Shown here: one piece after another, positions 33,246-42,003 of the stretch | Layout: the number at the start of each line of letters is the position of its first letter | How positions within the stretch are numbered: position 1 is the stretch's first letter | Assembly: GCF_024198235.1 (NCBI RefSeq) | Contig: NZ_JAKCFB010000032.1 | Location: forward strand, 48,132 to 112,131 | Direction of reading: 5' to 3' | Source of the DNA: Myxococcus dinghuensis | GTDB taxonomy: Bacteria > Myxococcota > Myxococcia > Myxococcales > Myxococcaceae | Length of the DNA: 64,000 nt | Translations under genes and position numbers: made by a program | The notes under the pieces: model-generated | What the model saw: only the letters and a program-made list of their open reading frames with translations | Told to the model about the DNA's origin: nothing | Databases searched by the model: none

Positions 33246-34739
33246 ATGTCGTCGCCCCGAGAAGTCCGCATCGAGCAGGTCGCCCGCGAGGACCTGGTGA
33301 TGTTCGTCAACGCGTGCTTCTCCTGCACCGGCCAGCGGGAGTTCTACGGCGATGCGCGCGGCCAGACGGTCTCCATCGAGTTCCTGCACCAGTACATCCT
33401 GGGCAACTACCGGCGCCTGTACCGCCGCACGCTCGCGGCGGGCATCAACCACTTCAACCAGGCGCAGATCGTCCTCAACCTGCTCGCCGCGGGCAGCCCG
33501 TCCGACGCGGCGGAGCGCGGGGAGGAGGGGGCCCTCATCGCCGCGGCCCTCCGGGGCCTTCCGACCCAGCGGGCCTTCCGCGTCCTGGAGTCGCTGCGCG
33601 CGCGGCGCATCAACAACCGCCGCGCCCGCGCCGTCGCCCGGGACTATGTGGCGGGACGCGGCAACCTGCCGTTCGACGCCGTGAAGTACCGCTCCAAGCT
33701 GCGGGCGACGGTGGCGCACGGGCACCTGAAGCTCCCCGGTGAGCTGGGGGCCTTCCTGTTCCACGGCTGGAAGAAGCGCGGCTTCACGGAGCCCCTGCTG
33801 GAGTCCTTCCGGAAGGCGCACTTCTCCCAGGAGGCGCTCTACGCATTGCCCTTCACGGTGGCGGAGGGACTGGCCGCGCGGCATGGCGTCGCGCGCGACG
33901 TGTTCCTCCGGCGCATCGAGCCGCGCCTCACCCAGGCGGAGCGACTGCGCCTCCAGGAGTCCGCGGCCCGGGAGGGCGGCGTGGAGCCGCCGGTGGACCT
34001 GGAGCGGGCGCCGTTGACGAAGCTGGCGCTCTACGTGCTCTCGCTGGACCTCGAGACGCGAAGGGCGCGGCGAGTGGAGTTGCACACGGCGTTGGAGCGC
34101 TCCGCGGCGCGGGTGCTGGCGCGGGCGCCGTCGTCCCTGGGGCGCGTCGCGGTGGTGTTGGACAACAGCTATTCGGCTTCGGGCTCGCTGCAGAAGCGCC
34201 GCCGTCCGCTGGCCGTGGCCCTCGCGGCGCACTACCTGCTGGAGGGCGCGGCCCGGGAGTTCCGCGCGTTCTGGACGAGCCCGGTGGAGGCGCCGCTCCT
34301 CGCGACCGCGCGTGGACAGTCGGACCTCGCCACGCCGCTGCTGGAGGCGCTGTCGTGGGGCGCGGAGCTGGTGGTCATCGTCTCGGATGGCTACGACAAC
34401 GACCCGCCCGGGGCGGTGGCCGAGCTGACGCGGGTGTTCCGCGCGAAGCTGGACCCCGGACGCCGCACGGCCCTGGTGCACGTGAACCCGGTGTTCGACG
34501 CGGAGGAGTATGCGCCGCGCTCGTTCGGCCTCGCGGTCCCCACGGTGGGCGTGCGCGACGCGGAGGACCTTCCGACGGTGCTGGGCTTCGCGCGCTTCGC
34601 GGAGGGGACGGCCTCGCTGGGGGAGCTGGAGCAGTACCTCGCCGCGCGCGTGACGCCCTGGTTGGAGCGGGATGCGCGCCTGCGAACGCGCGGTGAGTCG
34701 CAAGCCCCGACCTCCCCCGCGGAGGAGGTCGAGTCATGA
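33246..34739 (+). CDS. vWA/TROVE-like (Ro60-like) protein
   Basis: The 497-residue product has an alpha-helical N-terminal region (residues 1-290) and a C-terminal von Willebrand A domain with a complete MIDAS start, DNSYS at 306-310 in VVLDNSYSASGS, and a late VVIVSDGYDND strand. This helical-repeat plus vWA layout is that of TROVE/Ro60-type RNA-binding proteins, which bind misfolded or Y-like RNAs. The call is by architecture. It overlaps the next gene by 4 nt (ATGA) and is preceded by a 174-nt gap, so the pair probably forms one unit. The ATG at 33246 has GAGG 12 nt upstream; a GTG at 33237 is possible. Confidence 0.6.
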   Translation: MSSPREVRIEQVAREDLVMFVNACFSCTGQREFYGDARGQTVSIEFLHQYILGNYRRLYRRTLAAGINHFNQAQIVLNLLAAGSPSDAAERGEEGALIAAALRGLPTQRAFRVLESLRARRINNRRARAVARDYVAGRGNLPFDAVKYRSKLRATVAHGHLKLPGELGAFLFHGWKKRGFTEPLLESFRKAHFSQEALYALPFTVAEGLAARHGVARDVFLRRIEPRLTQAERLRLQESAAREGGVEPPVDLERAPLTKLALYVLSLDLETRRARRVELHTALERSAARVLARAPSSLGRVAVVLDNSYSASGSLQKRRRPLAVALAAHYLLEGAAREFRAFWTSPVEAPLLATARGQSDLATPLLEALSWGAELVVIVSDGYDNDPPGAVAELTRVFRAKLDPGRRTALVHVNPVFDAEEYAPRSFGLAVPTVGVRDAEDLPTVLGFARFAEGTASLGELEQYLAARVTPWLERDARLRTRGESQAPTSPAEEVES

Positions 34740-35911
34740 AGGACGCGCGACTCATCCAGAAGCTGGAGCCCCGGGGCTTGAGGCTCGCGCCGTCCCAGGT
34801 CTGGGGGCGCCTGCGGCTGGTGCCCGTGCTGCGGGACGTGGTGCGCGACGACCTGCGTCTGTCGCGACGGGGTTATGGCGACGCCGTCTCCGTCGTCACC
34901 CTGGAGGGGGAGCTGAAGGGGCGGGGGCTCAGGTACGTCACGTACATCCCCCATGGGTTGGTGGTGGACTGGAGCCCGCGTCAGGCCGACGCCACCTATG
35001 GCACGCGGCTCCACGTACAGGACGGCAAGAAGGTGAAGGCTGGGCCCCTGGCGGTCCGCCTCCTGCACCGGATGGTGCGCCGCGAGGACAAGCACCAACT
35101 GCGCATGCTGCCGCTGCACCTGGCGATGGAGGGCTTCCTGGCGCTGCACTTCGGCGGGCCGGAGCTCGCCTGGGCGGAGTATTCGCGCGAGGCGCTCTCG
35201 CGTGGCCTGAGCCCCCGTTCGGAGCAGGCGTACCCGGGCTGGTCCGAGCCCCTCCTCGACGGCGCCCTGCGCACCTTCGAGCTGCACGAGCGTCAGGTGG
35301 GGTTGCTGTTGTTCAACGCGGACGAGCTGCTGTCTGCCTTCGTCGTCCCACACCCGGAGGACTACCGCGCGCTGCACCGCACGCTGTTGGAGGACTTCTA
35401 CGGCGAGCTGCTGCTCCAGTTCGGCTTCCTCTCCGAGGCGCCCGCGCTGGGCCTCACCCTCGACGACGCGCGTGTCCGAAGCCTGGAGGACCTGGGGACG
35501 GAGGTCTCCCGCATGCGCGCGGACTGGGCGGACTTCCACGCGTTCATGGCCGGGGGGCTGTTCGGGGTCGACGTGACGTCCCGCGAGGTCTACGAGGCGG
35601 GGCCGTTCCTGCTCCAGCGCTTCCATACGCGCCTGGTGCCCTCGGAGGAGAACCACCTCGGGGAGGCCATCGTCGGGCCGGAGGGGACGCTGGAGTACCT
35701 CAAGACGCTCCGCCTCTCCGCGGCGCAGACCCGGCGGGCGTACCTGCTCCAGCAGCTCGCCGAAGCGGACTGGGCGTTGGACGAGGCGGCCGAGGTGATG
35801 CGGACGACCCGGGCGGACCTGCTCGTCCGCTTGGAGAACGCGGGGTTCGGCTACCTCGTGAAGCCGCACGTCCTCGAGGAGGCCCGGCGCGCGGTCGGGA
35901 AGTCGCGCTGA
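34736..35911 (+). CDS. Unknown partner of the vWA protein with C-terminal Fis-like helix-turn-helix
   Basis: I do not recognise a family for this 391-residue protein. Residues 1-120 are beta-rich (RLVPVLRDVVRDD, GLRYVTYIPHGLVVDWS), the middle contains HERQVGLLLFNADELLSAF, and the last 55 residues read like a Fis/NtrC-type helix-turn-helix (WALDEAAEVMRTTRADLLVR, then LENAGFGYL). No signal or membrane segment is present. Translational coupling to the vWA/TROVE-like gene implies a joint role. ARPP-type domains reported near RNA-repair genes come to mind but I could not verify a match. Nucleic-acid binding is inferred from the C-terminus only. Confidence 0.5.
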   Translation: MKDARLIQKLEPRGLRLAPSQVWGRLRLVPVLRDVVRDDLRLSRRGYGDAVSVVTLEGELKGRGLRYVTYIPHGLVVDWSPRQADATYGTRLHVQDGKKVKAGPLAVRLLHRMVRREDKHQLRMLPLHLAMEGFLALHFGGPELAWAEYSREALSRGLSPRSEQAYPGWSEPLLDGALRTFELHERQVGLLLFNADELLSAFVVPHPEDYRALHRTLLEDFYGELLLQFGFLSEAPALGLTLDDARVRSLEDLGTEVSRMRADWADFHAFMAGGLFGVDVTSREVYEAGPFLLQRFHTRLVPSEENHLGEAIVGPEGTLEYLKTLRLSAAQTRRAYLLQQLAEADWALDEAAEVMRTTRADLLVRLENAGFGYLVKPHVLEEARRAVGKSR

Positions 35912-35924
35912 CGCGCCGGGGTCC

Positions 35925-36707
35925 TCAGAGCGAGGAGAGGAACGCGTCCAGGACGGCGTTGAACTTCTCGGGCTGCTCCTGGTTCGCCAGGTGCGCCGCG
36001 CCGGGGATGACCTCCAGCCGCGCACCCGACACGAGGTCCGCCATCTGCTTCGCCTTCTCCAGCGGGGTGGTGACGTCGTGCTCGCCCACCACCACCAGCG
36101 TGGGGCCCGCGTAGCGCGCGAGGATGTCCTTGCTGTCGGGGCGCAGCGCCATGCCTCGCAGGGCCGCGGCGATGCCCGCGCGCGACGCGGTGCGGATCAT
36201 CGCCTCCACCTGGTGCCCGACGGAGGACTGGCGGCCTCCCACGACGAGCTTGGGCAGGAGGGACTCGATGAGTGGATCCGCTCCGCGCTCCAGCACCTCC
36301 TTCGCGGAGGCCTCGCGCCGGGCCTTGCCGGCCTCGTCGTCCGGTGTGCACTGGGTGTCCGCCAGCACGAGCCCCGCGACGCGCCCCGCGTCCTCTCTCA
36401 AGAGGGCCATGGCCGCGTAGCCACCCATGGAGACGCCGCCCACCACCGCCCGGTCGATGTTCAGCGCGTCGAGGATGCCCAGGGCGTCCTTGGCGATGCG
36501 GGACATCTCCGTGGGGCCCTCGCCGGGCACGCTCTCCCCGAAGCCCCGGTGGTCCGGGACGATGAAGCGGAAGCGCCCCGACAGTGCCCTCACCTGGGCG
36601 TCGAACGCGTCCCCGTTGAGGGGGAAGGCATGGAGCAGCAACACCGGTGGGCCCTGGCCCACGTCTCGATAGTGCAGCGGGATTCCATCCACGGTGACGG
36701 TCAGCAT
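35925..36707 (-). CDS. Alpha/beta hydrolase
   Basis: The 260-residue product has a complete triad: nucleophile in GGVSMGGYAA (Ser near residue 95), Asp in VVVGEHDVTTP and His in PGAAHLANQEQP. LLHAFPLNGDAF and DHRGFGES are typical oxyanion-side motifs. The overall pattern is close to 3-oxoadipate enol-lactonase or esterase-like enzymes, but no aromatic genes adjoin it. It converges with the unknown vWA partner (13-nt gap) and lies 22 nt after the CorA stop, in the same direction, so co-transcription with corA is possible. Confidence 0.85.
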   Translation of the reverse strand: MLTVTVDGIPLHYRDVGQGPPVLLLHAFPLNGDAFDAQVRALSGRFRFIVPDHRGFGESVPGEGPTEMSRIAKDALGILDALNIDRAVVGGVSMGGYAAMALLREDAGRVAGLVLADTQCTPDDEAGKARREASAKEVLERGADPLIESLLPKLVVGGRQSSVGHQVEAMIRTASRAGIAAALRGMALRPDSKDILARYAGPTLVVVGEHDVTTPLEKAKQMADLVSGARLEVIPGAAHLANQEQPEKFNAVLDAFLSSL

Positions 36708-36729
36708 TCGGCCTCCGGGCGATTGCGAG

Positions 36730-37674
36730 TCAGAGCCATTGCTTCCGCTTGAACCACAGAAACAGGCCCACGGGCAGGAGGATGATCATCGCCCACATCG
36801 CGTAGTACGAGCCCCGACCCGACAGCACCTCGAAGTTCTGCCCGAAGAATCCGACGATGAACGAAAGGGGCAGGAAGATGGTGGCGAAGATGGTGAGCTG
36901 CTTGGTGATGTCGTTCGTCTTGTTGGCGACCATGGACAGGTAGCCGTCCATCACGTTGCCCAGCAGGTCCCTGCCCGCGTCGATGGCCTCGTACAGCCGC
37001 ACCAGGTGGTCGTACACGTCGCGGAAGTAGAGGGTGGAGCGCTCGTCCACGTTGGGGATGCCCCGCCGGGCCATCAGCCCCACCACGTCGCGCTGGGGCG
37101 ACAGCACGCGGCGCAGCTGCACCAGCGTGCGCTTCATCTCGAAGATGCGCTGGAGGTGGGACTTCTCCGCGTTCGCGAAGATGGCCACCTCCAGGTCCTC
37201 CAGCTCGTCGCTGAACGCGTCGAGCAGGGGGAACTGCGCGTCCACCAGGCCGTCCGCGAGCAGGTAGAGGATGAAGTCCGTGCCCCGCTCCAGCGTGCCC
37301 TTGGGGTCCGTCTTCACGCGCTGGACGACGCCGGCGTGGCCCGCGAAGGGCAGCTCGTGGACGCTGATGATCCATTCCTTCGCCAGGAAGAAGTGGTGCT
37401 CATGCATCGTCAGGTCGCACGCGTCCTCGCCGGAGGCGGTGAAACCCTGGAGCACGACGAAGACGTGGTTGGGGTACTCCTCCAGCTTGGGGCGCTGGTC
37501 CAGGTGGAGGCAGTCCTCGACGGCCAGCTTGTGCAGGCCGAACCGCTCCGCCAGCCGGGCCATCACCGCCTCGTCGGGGTGCAGGACGTCGACCCACTTC
37601 CTGCCTTCTTGCTCGAGCAGCTCCTCACCACCCGTGAAGAGGGTCCCATCCTTCAGCAGACAGACCTGGATCAT
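36730..37674 (-). CDS. corA: CorA-family magnesium/divalent cation transporter
   Basis: The 314-residue product has the CorA layout: a cytoplasmic alpha/beta funnel with the long helix FANAEKSHLQRIFEMKRTL, then two C-terminal membrane helices. The pore-loop signature after the first helix is GQN (VGFFGQNFEVL) instead of the usual GMN, a known variant that may change selectivity. The acidic/basic tail is WFKRKQWL. It forms a pentameric channel for Mg2+ and possibly Co2+/Ni2+. Divergent from the unknown gene at 37764 across an 89-nt gap. Confidence 0.88.
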   Translation of the reverse strand: MIQVCLLKDGTLFTGGEELLEQEGRKWVDVLHPDEAVMARLAERFGLHKLAVEDCLHLDQRPKLEEYPNHVFVVLQGFTASGEDACDLTMHEHHFFLAKEWIISVHELPFAGHAGVVQRVKTDPKGTLERGTDFILYLLADGLVDAQFPLLDAFSDELEDLEVAIFANAEKSHLQRIFEMKRTLVQLRRVLSPQRDVVGLMARRGIPNVDERSTLYFRDVYDHLVRLYEAIDAGRDLLGNVMDGYLSMVANKTNDITKQLTIFATIFLPLSFIVGFFGQNFEVLSGRGSYYAMWAMIILLPVGLFLWFKRKQWL

Positions 37675-37763
37675 CCCGTAGCGCTCCCGGACCTTGCGGC
37701 ACGGCCCCGGGGCGAGTGCTAGAACTCCCCCGCGCGGAAGTCGAGCGCTAGAGTGTGCCCCCC

Positions 37764-38945
37764 GTGTCCGTTGACGCTGAAAACCCGCAGACCTCCCTCC
37801 TGAAGAGGCTCGAAGAGATCCTCCAGGCGCTCCCCGACCCCGTGTTCTCCGGTCGGCTGCGCAAGGTGTACGTCGCCGCCGCCGCCGCCATCGGCCGGCT
37901 GAGCGACATGGACCTGGTGAAGTACGAGACGCCCGTCGTGGACTCGAGCCCGGACCTGTCGCTGTGGGAGGAGATGGCGCCCGTCATCCGGGACACGGTG
38001 ATGGACGTCAACGCGCTGCTCAACGTCATCCGCGAGCAGTTCCCCGCGCAGCCTCCCGGGGGGGGGGCGGACACCGTGAGTCGCGCGGCGAACGAGGCGG
38101 GGCGCTCGCGCGGCGCTTCGGGACAGGATCCGACGGCCGTCCTGCAGGACGCGATGCAGCAGCTCGCCCTGGGGGTCACCCAGTTGGGCGAGGCCATGCG
38201 CAACCCGTCCGTGGTGAGCGACCGGTGGACGCTCCTGGCGGAGATCCAGCGCTTCCGCGCCCGCTTCCGAGAGCAGGTCGGCAACCTCGTCTACGAGACG
38301 GCGTCGACGTTCTCCGAGGTGTCGCGCGCGCAGGTGGTGCCCGGCCACGAGGCGGAGGTGAAGGCGGCCGTCACGGTGCGCGCCATCACCTCCGACCTGG
38401 CGCGCATCCTGGCGTCGCGGCTCAACAAGGTGAAGGAGGCGGAGCCGGAGGACGTGCAGTGGAACGCGCAGCAGCTCCAGACGGAGCTGGATGCGTTCGG
38501 GCGCACGGCGGCGTACCGGAACCTGCGCGCGCAGGACAAGCGCCACATCGTGGAGATGCGCGCCGAGGTGGGGCGGCTGGCCATCCTCCCGAGCCCCGGG
38601 CGCGAGGACCTGCTCAAGGTCGTCGGCGAGCTGGAGGGCTTCGTGCGGGGCCTGTCCGCGGTGAACCAGCGGCAGGTGCTCATCATCCACGACCGCGAGG
38701 TCTGGGCCTCCTGTGGCGTGCGGCTGGAGCGGGCGCTGTCGCTCGTCGACGCCGACGAGGCGGGCGCGGCGAAGCTGCTCGCGGAGGCGGTGGGCATGGG
38801 CCAGGCGCTCTACGGCCGCGAGTCGGAGCTGGACACCTTCCTGCGCAAGGCCCGCAAGCAGCCGCTGGCCCAGCTCACGGGCGTGGAGCTGCGCGTGAGC
38901 ATCGAGGCCTTCCAGGGACTGCTGGCCCAACTGGACGTGATGTGA
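37764..38945 (+). CDS. Helical protein of unknown function with a G10 tract
   Basis: The 393-residue product is predicted almost entirely alpha-helical, with no signal, membrane segment or recognised domain. Stretches such as LEEILQALPDPVFSGRLRK and RDEVWASCGVRLERALSLV-like helices suggest a helical bundle. The coding sequence contains ten consecutive G (38058-38067), encoding Gly-Gly-Gly-Ala; loss or gain of a G would truncate the protein after about 100 residues. Start is uncertain between GTG 37755 and GTG 37764. It overlaps the HAD gene by one base (TGATG), and RlmI follows, so these three form a unit. Confidence 0.7.
   Translation: MSVDAENPQTSLLKRLEEILQALPDPVFSGRLRKVYVAAAAAIGRLSDMDLVKYETPVVDSSPDLSLWEEMAPVIRDTVMDVNALLNVIREQFPAQPPGGGADTVSRAANEAGRSRGASGQDPTAVLQDAMQQLALGVTQLGEAMRNPSVVSDRWTLLAEIQRFRARFREQVGNLVYETASTFSEVSRAQVVPGHEAEVKAAVTVRAITSDLARILASRLNKVKEAEPEDVQWNAQQLQTELDAFGRTAAYRNLRAQDKRHIVEMRAEVGRLAILPSPGREDLLKVVGELEGFVRGLSAVNQRQVLIIHDREVWASCGVRLERALSLVDADEAGAAKLLAEAVGMGQALYGRESELDTFLRKARKQPLAQLTGVELRVSIEAFQGLLAQLDVM
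38058..38067 (+). repeat. G10 homopolymer inside a coding region
   Basis: Ten consecutive G lie at codons 99-102 of the gene at 37764. It is the longest homopolymer noticed in the window. It could be a slippage (phase-variation or assembly-error) site. Confidence 0.9.
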
Positions 38946-39772
38946 TGACGACGCCAGCACGGGTGGTGGCGCCGCGTCCGCTGCGCGAGGCGGACCTGTC
39001 CCGGGTGGAGGGTGTGTTCACGGACGTGGACGGCACGCTGACCACGGGGCACAAGCTGCGCGCGGACACCGTACGCGCCCTGGAGCGCCTGTCCGACGCA
39101 GGCTTGCGCGTGGTGCTCGTGAGCGGGCGGCCGGCGGGGTGGGGCGAGGCGTGGGCGCGGCAGTTGCCGGTGGACGGCGTCATCGTGGAGAACGGCGGCC
39201 TGTTCTTCCTGCGAGGCGCCCGGGGCCAGCTGCGCAAGGTGTACTGGGAGCGACCCGCCGAGCGGGTGGCGAACCGCAAGCGCCTCCAGACGGAGGTGGC
39301 CCGGGTGCTGCGGCGGGTGCCGGGCGCGCGGCTGTCGGTGGACAGCGCGTACACGGAGGTGGACCTCGCGGTGGACTACAACGAGGAGGCCCGCCTGGGC
39401 GAGGAGGGGGCCTCCCGCATCGAGTCACTGTTGCGGGCGCGTGGGGTGACGGCGGTGCGCTCGTCGGTCCACGTCAACTGCTGGCTGGGCCGGTTCGACA
39501 AGCTGAGCGCCACCCGGCGGTTCGCGAAGGTGGCGTGGGGCGAGCGACTGGACCCGCGGGACGGCCGATACGTCTACGCGGGGGATTCTTTCAACGATGC
39601 CCCGATGTTCGAGGCATTCGAGCTGGGCGTGGGCGTGGCCAACGTGCGCGCGGTGCTGGACCGCATCGACGCGCCACCGGCCTTCATCACCCGGGCGGCC
39701 GAGGGGCGGGGCTTCGAGGAGCTGGCCCGTGCCATCCTCGCCCGCCGGCGCCGCGCGGGCCGTGAGGAGTGA
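38945..39772 (+). CDS. HAD-superfamily phosphatase (Cof/sucrose-phosphatase-like)
   Basis: The 275-residue product has HAD motif I DVDGTLT (nucleophile Asp, about residue 27), motif II VLVSGRPAG, and motifs III/IV YAGDSFNDAPMF. A cap between them (about residues 85-200) matches the type IIB Cof arrangement. Members dephosphorylate sugar phosphates, phosphoglycolate or similar small molecules. No signal peptide. Its ATG overlaps the upstream stop by one base and it is 4 nt from the methyltransferase start, so it is translationally coupled. Substrate unknown. Confidence 0.85.
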   Translation: MTTPARVVAPRPLREADLSRVEGVFTDVDGTLTTGHKLRADTVRALERLSDAGLRVVLVSGRPAGWGEAWARQLPVDGVIVENGGLFFLRGARGQLRKVYWERPAERVANRKRLQTEVARVLRRVPGARLSVDSAYTEVDLAVDYNEEARLGEEGASRIESLLRARGVTAVRSSVHVNCWLGRFDKLSATRRFAKVAWGERLDPRDGRYVYAGDSFNDAPMFEAFELGVGVANVRAVLDRIDAPPAFITRAAEGRGFEELARAILARRRRAGREE

Positions 39773-39776
39773 CACC

Positions 39777-40973
39777 GTGAATGTCGTGAAGCTGGAGCTG
39801 GCGCGAGGACTGGGGCGCCACCTGCGCGCTGGACACCCCTGGGTGTTCCGCAAGGCGCTGGAGTTCATCCCGAAGATTCCCGCGGGCGCCGTGGTGGACC
39901 TGACGGAGAACGGGAAGTTCGTCGCGCGCGGGTACTACGACCCGCACTCGGCCATCGCGGTGCGCGTGCTGACGCGGGACTCGCGCGACACGGTGGACTC
40001 GGCCTTCATCGCCCGCCGCGTGCGCCAGGCGTTGGCCGAGCGCCAGTCCCTCATCGACCTCTCCGACACGGACAGCTACCGCCTCATCCATGGCGAGGGC
40101 GACGGGCTGCCAGGCGTCGTGGTGGACCTCTACGCGGGCTGGGCGGTGATGAAGCTGTACTCGGCGGGCCTGACGCCCTACCGCCCCCTCATCGTCGAGG
40201 CGCTCAAGGCGGGCATCCCGGGCCTCAAGGGCATCGTGGGCCGCGACGAGGTGGCGCGCGACGACGTGGAGGACGACGAGGGGCGGGGCTCCGGGCGCAT
40301 GCTGTACGGGCCTCCCGCGCCGGAGCAGGTCGCCATCCGCGAGCGCGGGGCCACGTTCATGGTCGACGTGTGGCGCGGACAGAAGACGGGCTTCTTCCTC
40401 GACCAGCGGGAGAACCGCCACCTCATCCGCCGGCTGGCGAAGGGGCGGGACGTCCTCAACTGCTTCAGCTTCAGCGGTGGGTTCTCCGTCAACGCGGCGC
40501 TGGGCGGGGCCAACAGCGTGTTCTCCGTGGATCAGGATCCGGACGCCATCGCCCTGGCGCGCGAGAACTTCACGCGCAACGGGCTGCCGGCGGAGAAGCA
40601 CGACTTCCTCGCGGCGGACGTGTTCGAGATCATCCAGTCCTTCAAGGAAGAGGGCCGCACCTTCGACCTGCTCATCCTGGACCCGCCGGCCTTCGCGAAG
40701 AGCCAGCGCGCGGTGCAGGCGGCCATCGACGGGTATGCGTCGCTCAACCGGCAGGCGCTCGCCATCCTGCGGCCGGGGGGGCTGCTGGCCACCGCGTCGT
40801 GCTCGGCGCGCGTGAGCCCGGATGAGTTCATGGGCGCGGTCCGCGAGGCGGGCTTCAAGGCCGGCGTGGACCTGGCGCTCGTGGAGGAGCGCTACCAGCC
40901 GCCGGACCACCCGGTGCGGTTGCAGTTCCCGGAAGGGAAGTACCTCAAGTTCTACGTGCTCCAGGCGGTGTAG
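39777..40973 (+). CDS. rlmI: RlmI-like 23S rRNA cytosine C5-methyltransferase
   Basis: The 398-residue product has an N-terminal PUA domain (HLRAGHPWVFRKALEFIP), then the Rossmann SAM domain with VLNCFSFSGGFSVNAALGG, the SAM-acidic loop VFSVDQDPDAI, the DPPAF motif (LLILDPPAFAKS) and the catalytic-Cys motif ATASCSARV. E. coli RlmI methylates C1962 of 23S rRNA with this layout and length (396). AGGAG precedes GTG 39777 by 8-9 nt. A close relative, RlmO-type, is an alternative name for the same fold. Confidence 0.88.
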   Translation: MNVVKLELARGLGRHLRAGHPWVFRKALEFIPKIPAGAVVDLTENGKFVARGYYDPHSAIAVRVLTRDSRDTVDSAFIARRVRQALAERQSLIDLSDTDSYRLIHGEGDGLPGVVVDLYAGWAVMKLYSAGLTPYRPLIVEALKAGIPGLKGIVGRDEVARDDVEDDEGRGSGRMLYGPPAPEQVAIRERGATFMVDVWRGQKTGFFLDQRENRHLIRRLAKGRDVLNCFSFSGGFSVNAALGGANSVFSVDQDPDAIALARENFTRNGLPAEKHDFLAADVFEIIQSFKEEGRTFDLLILDPPAFAKSQRAVQAAIDGYASLNRQALAILRPGGLLATASCSARVSPDEFMGAVREAGFKAGVDLALVEERYQPPDHPVRLQFPEGKYLKFYVLQAV

Positions 40974-40994
40974 CCACCGCGCCGGAAACGGGGC

Positions 40995-41016
40995 CCGGAG
41001 CGCGACGTCGCTCCGG
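40995..41016. terminator. Hairpin between convergent rlmI and chaperone-like gene
   Basis: CCGGAGCG (40995-41002) and CGCTCCGG (41009-41016) form an 8-bp stem with loop CGACGT, located between the convergent stops at 40973 and 41029. No T-run is present; it could end transcription from both sides. Confidence 0.5.
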
Positions 41017-41028
41017 CCCGCGAGGCCC

Positions 41029-41535
41029 TCAGGTGCCGAAGACCCGCGTGGCCACGCGGTCCAGCACCGTGGTGCCCCAGGCCTGGCTGGCGTCCATGAG
41101 CCGCTCCAGGTCCTTCTCGAACGCGGAGCCCGCGGGCATCGTCGTGTAGTCGCGGCTCAGGAAGAGGCTCTTGTTCTCCTCCTCGAAGTCCACGGCGCCA
41201 CCCCCCGCGTCGGTGCCCTCGGCGGCCTCCTGGCGGAAGCCCTCGATGACGCCCGGCTTCGGGTCCTCTCGGAAGCGGTAGACGAGCGCGCTGCACTCGA
41301 GCGTCTGCGTGTCCGCGTGGTGCTCGAAGTAGAGCTGCGCGCCGCCCACCATGGCGCCGCCGAGGCCCTGCGCGTTGAGCCCCTCGCTCAGTCCCGCGCC
41401 GCGCGACTGGAGATACCAGGCCACCAACTGACGCGCCGCCTCGCGCGTCATGGGGCCACCGGCGGGCGGAGGAGGCTTCGCCAGGCCGATGGTCGTCAGG
41501 AGCCACCGGATGCCAGGGGGGAGGGAGAAGGCCAT
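41029..41535 (-). CDS. CesT-like secretion-chaperone candidate (copy 2)
   Basis: The 168-residue product is a paralogue of the next gene upstream (41545-41970). The shared core runs from MTREAARQLVAWYLQSRG through GLGGAMVGGAQLYFEHHAD, CSALVYRFREDPKPGVIEGF, AVDFEEENKSLFLSRDY to a C-terminal helix ending near DRVATRVF. The strand/helix alternation with a CSALxYRF strand and a late LFLSRxY strand resembles CesT/Tir-type class I chaperones of type III secretion. A 28-residue extension with a hydrophobic stretch (IRWLLTTIGLA) precedes the core; the internal ATG at 41451 is a possible true start. Fold identification is by pattern only. Confidence 0.5.
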   Translation of the reverse strand: MAFSLPPGIRWLLTTIGLAKPPPPAGGPMTREAARQLVAWYLQSRGAGLSEGLNAQGLGGAMVGGAQLYFEHHADTQTLECSALVYRFREDPKPGVIEGFRQEAAEGTDAGGGAVDFEEENKSLFLSRDYTTMPAGSAFEKDLERLMDASQAWGTTVLDRVATRVFGT

Positions 41536-41544
41536 GGAGGCGGG

Positions 41545-41970
41545 CTACTTCGCCGGGATGACCTTCGAGGCCACGCGCTCGAAGACGTCGCCGCCCCAGA
41601 CGAGGCTGGCCTGGTTGAGCTTGCTCATCTCCGAGGCGAAGACGATGTCCACCGGGGGCGTGGTGTAGCCGCGGCTCAGGAAGAGGCTCTTGCTCTCCGG
41701 CTCGAAGTCGACGGTGCCGCCGCCCGTGTCGGTGCCGGCCTTCTGCTCGTCGCGGAAGCCGTCGAGCACGCCGGGGCGGGGCGCGTCCCGGAACCGGTAG
41801 ATGAGGGCGCTGCACTTGAGCACCCCGGTGTCCTCGGTGTGCTCGAAGTAGAGCTGCGCCTCGCCGACCACCGCGCCACCGAGTCCCTTGGCGTTGAGCC
41901 CGGGACTCAGGTGGACACCGTGAGCCTTCAGGAACGACTGCACCAGCTGCGTCGCCTCGTCACGCGTCAT
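41545..41970 (-). CDS. CesT-like secretion-chaperone candidate (copy 1)
   Basis: The 141-residue acidic product starts with MTRDEATQLVQSFLKAHGVHL and shows a LYFEHTEDTGVLKCSALIYRF strand pair, VLDGFRDEQKAGTDTGGGTV and FEPESKSLFLSRGY, then a C-terminal helix around DVFERVAS. Size, acidity and strand order resemble CesT-type chaperones, which bind the disordered N-terminus of secreted effectors. Its position 33 nt downstream of a lipase-like gene with such an N-terminus, and its tandem copy 9 nt downstream, support a substrate-chaperone operon. No type III secretion genes are in the window. Confidence 0.5.
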   Translation of the reverse strand: MTRDEATQLVQSFLKAHGVHLSPGLNAKGLGGAVVGEAQLYFEHTEDTGVLKCSALIYRFRDAPRPGVLDGFRDEQKAGTDTGGGTVDFEPESKSLFLSRGYTTPPVDIVFASEMSKLNQASLVWGGDVFERVASKVIPAK

Positions 41971-42003
41971 GGACGTTGAATACCACGACTGGCGAGAGGG
42001 ACA

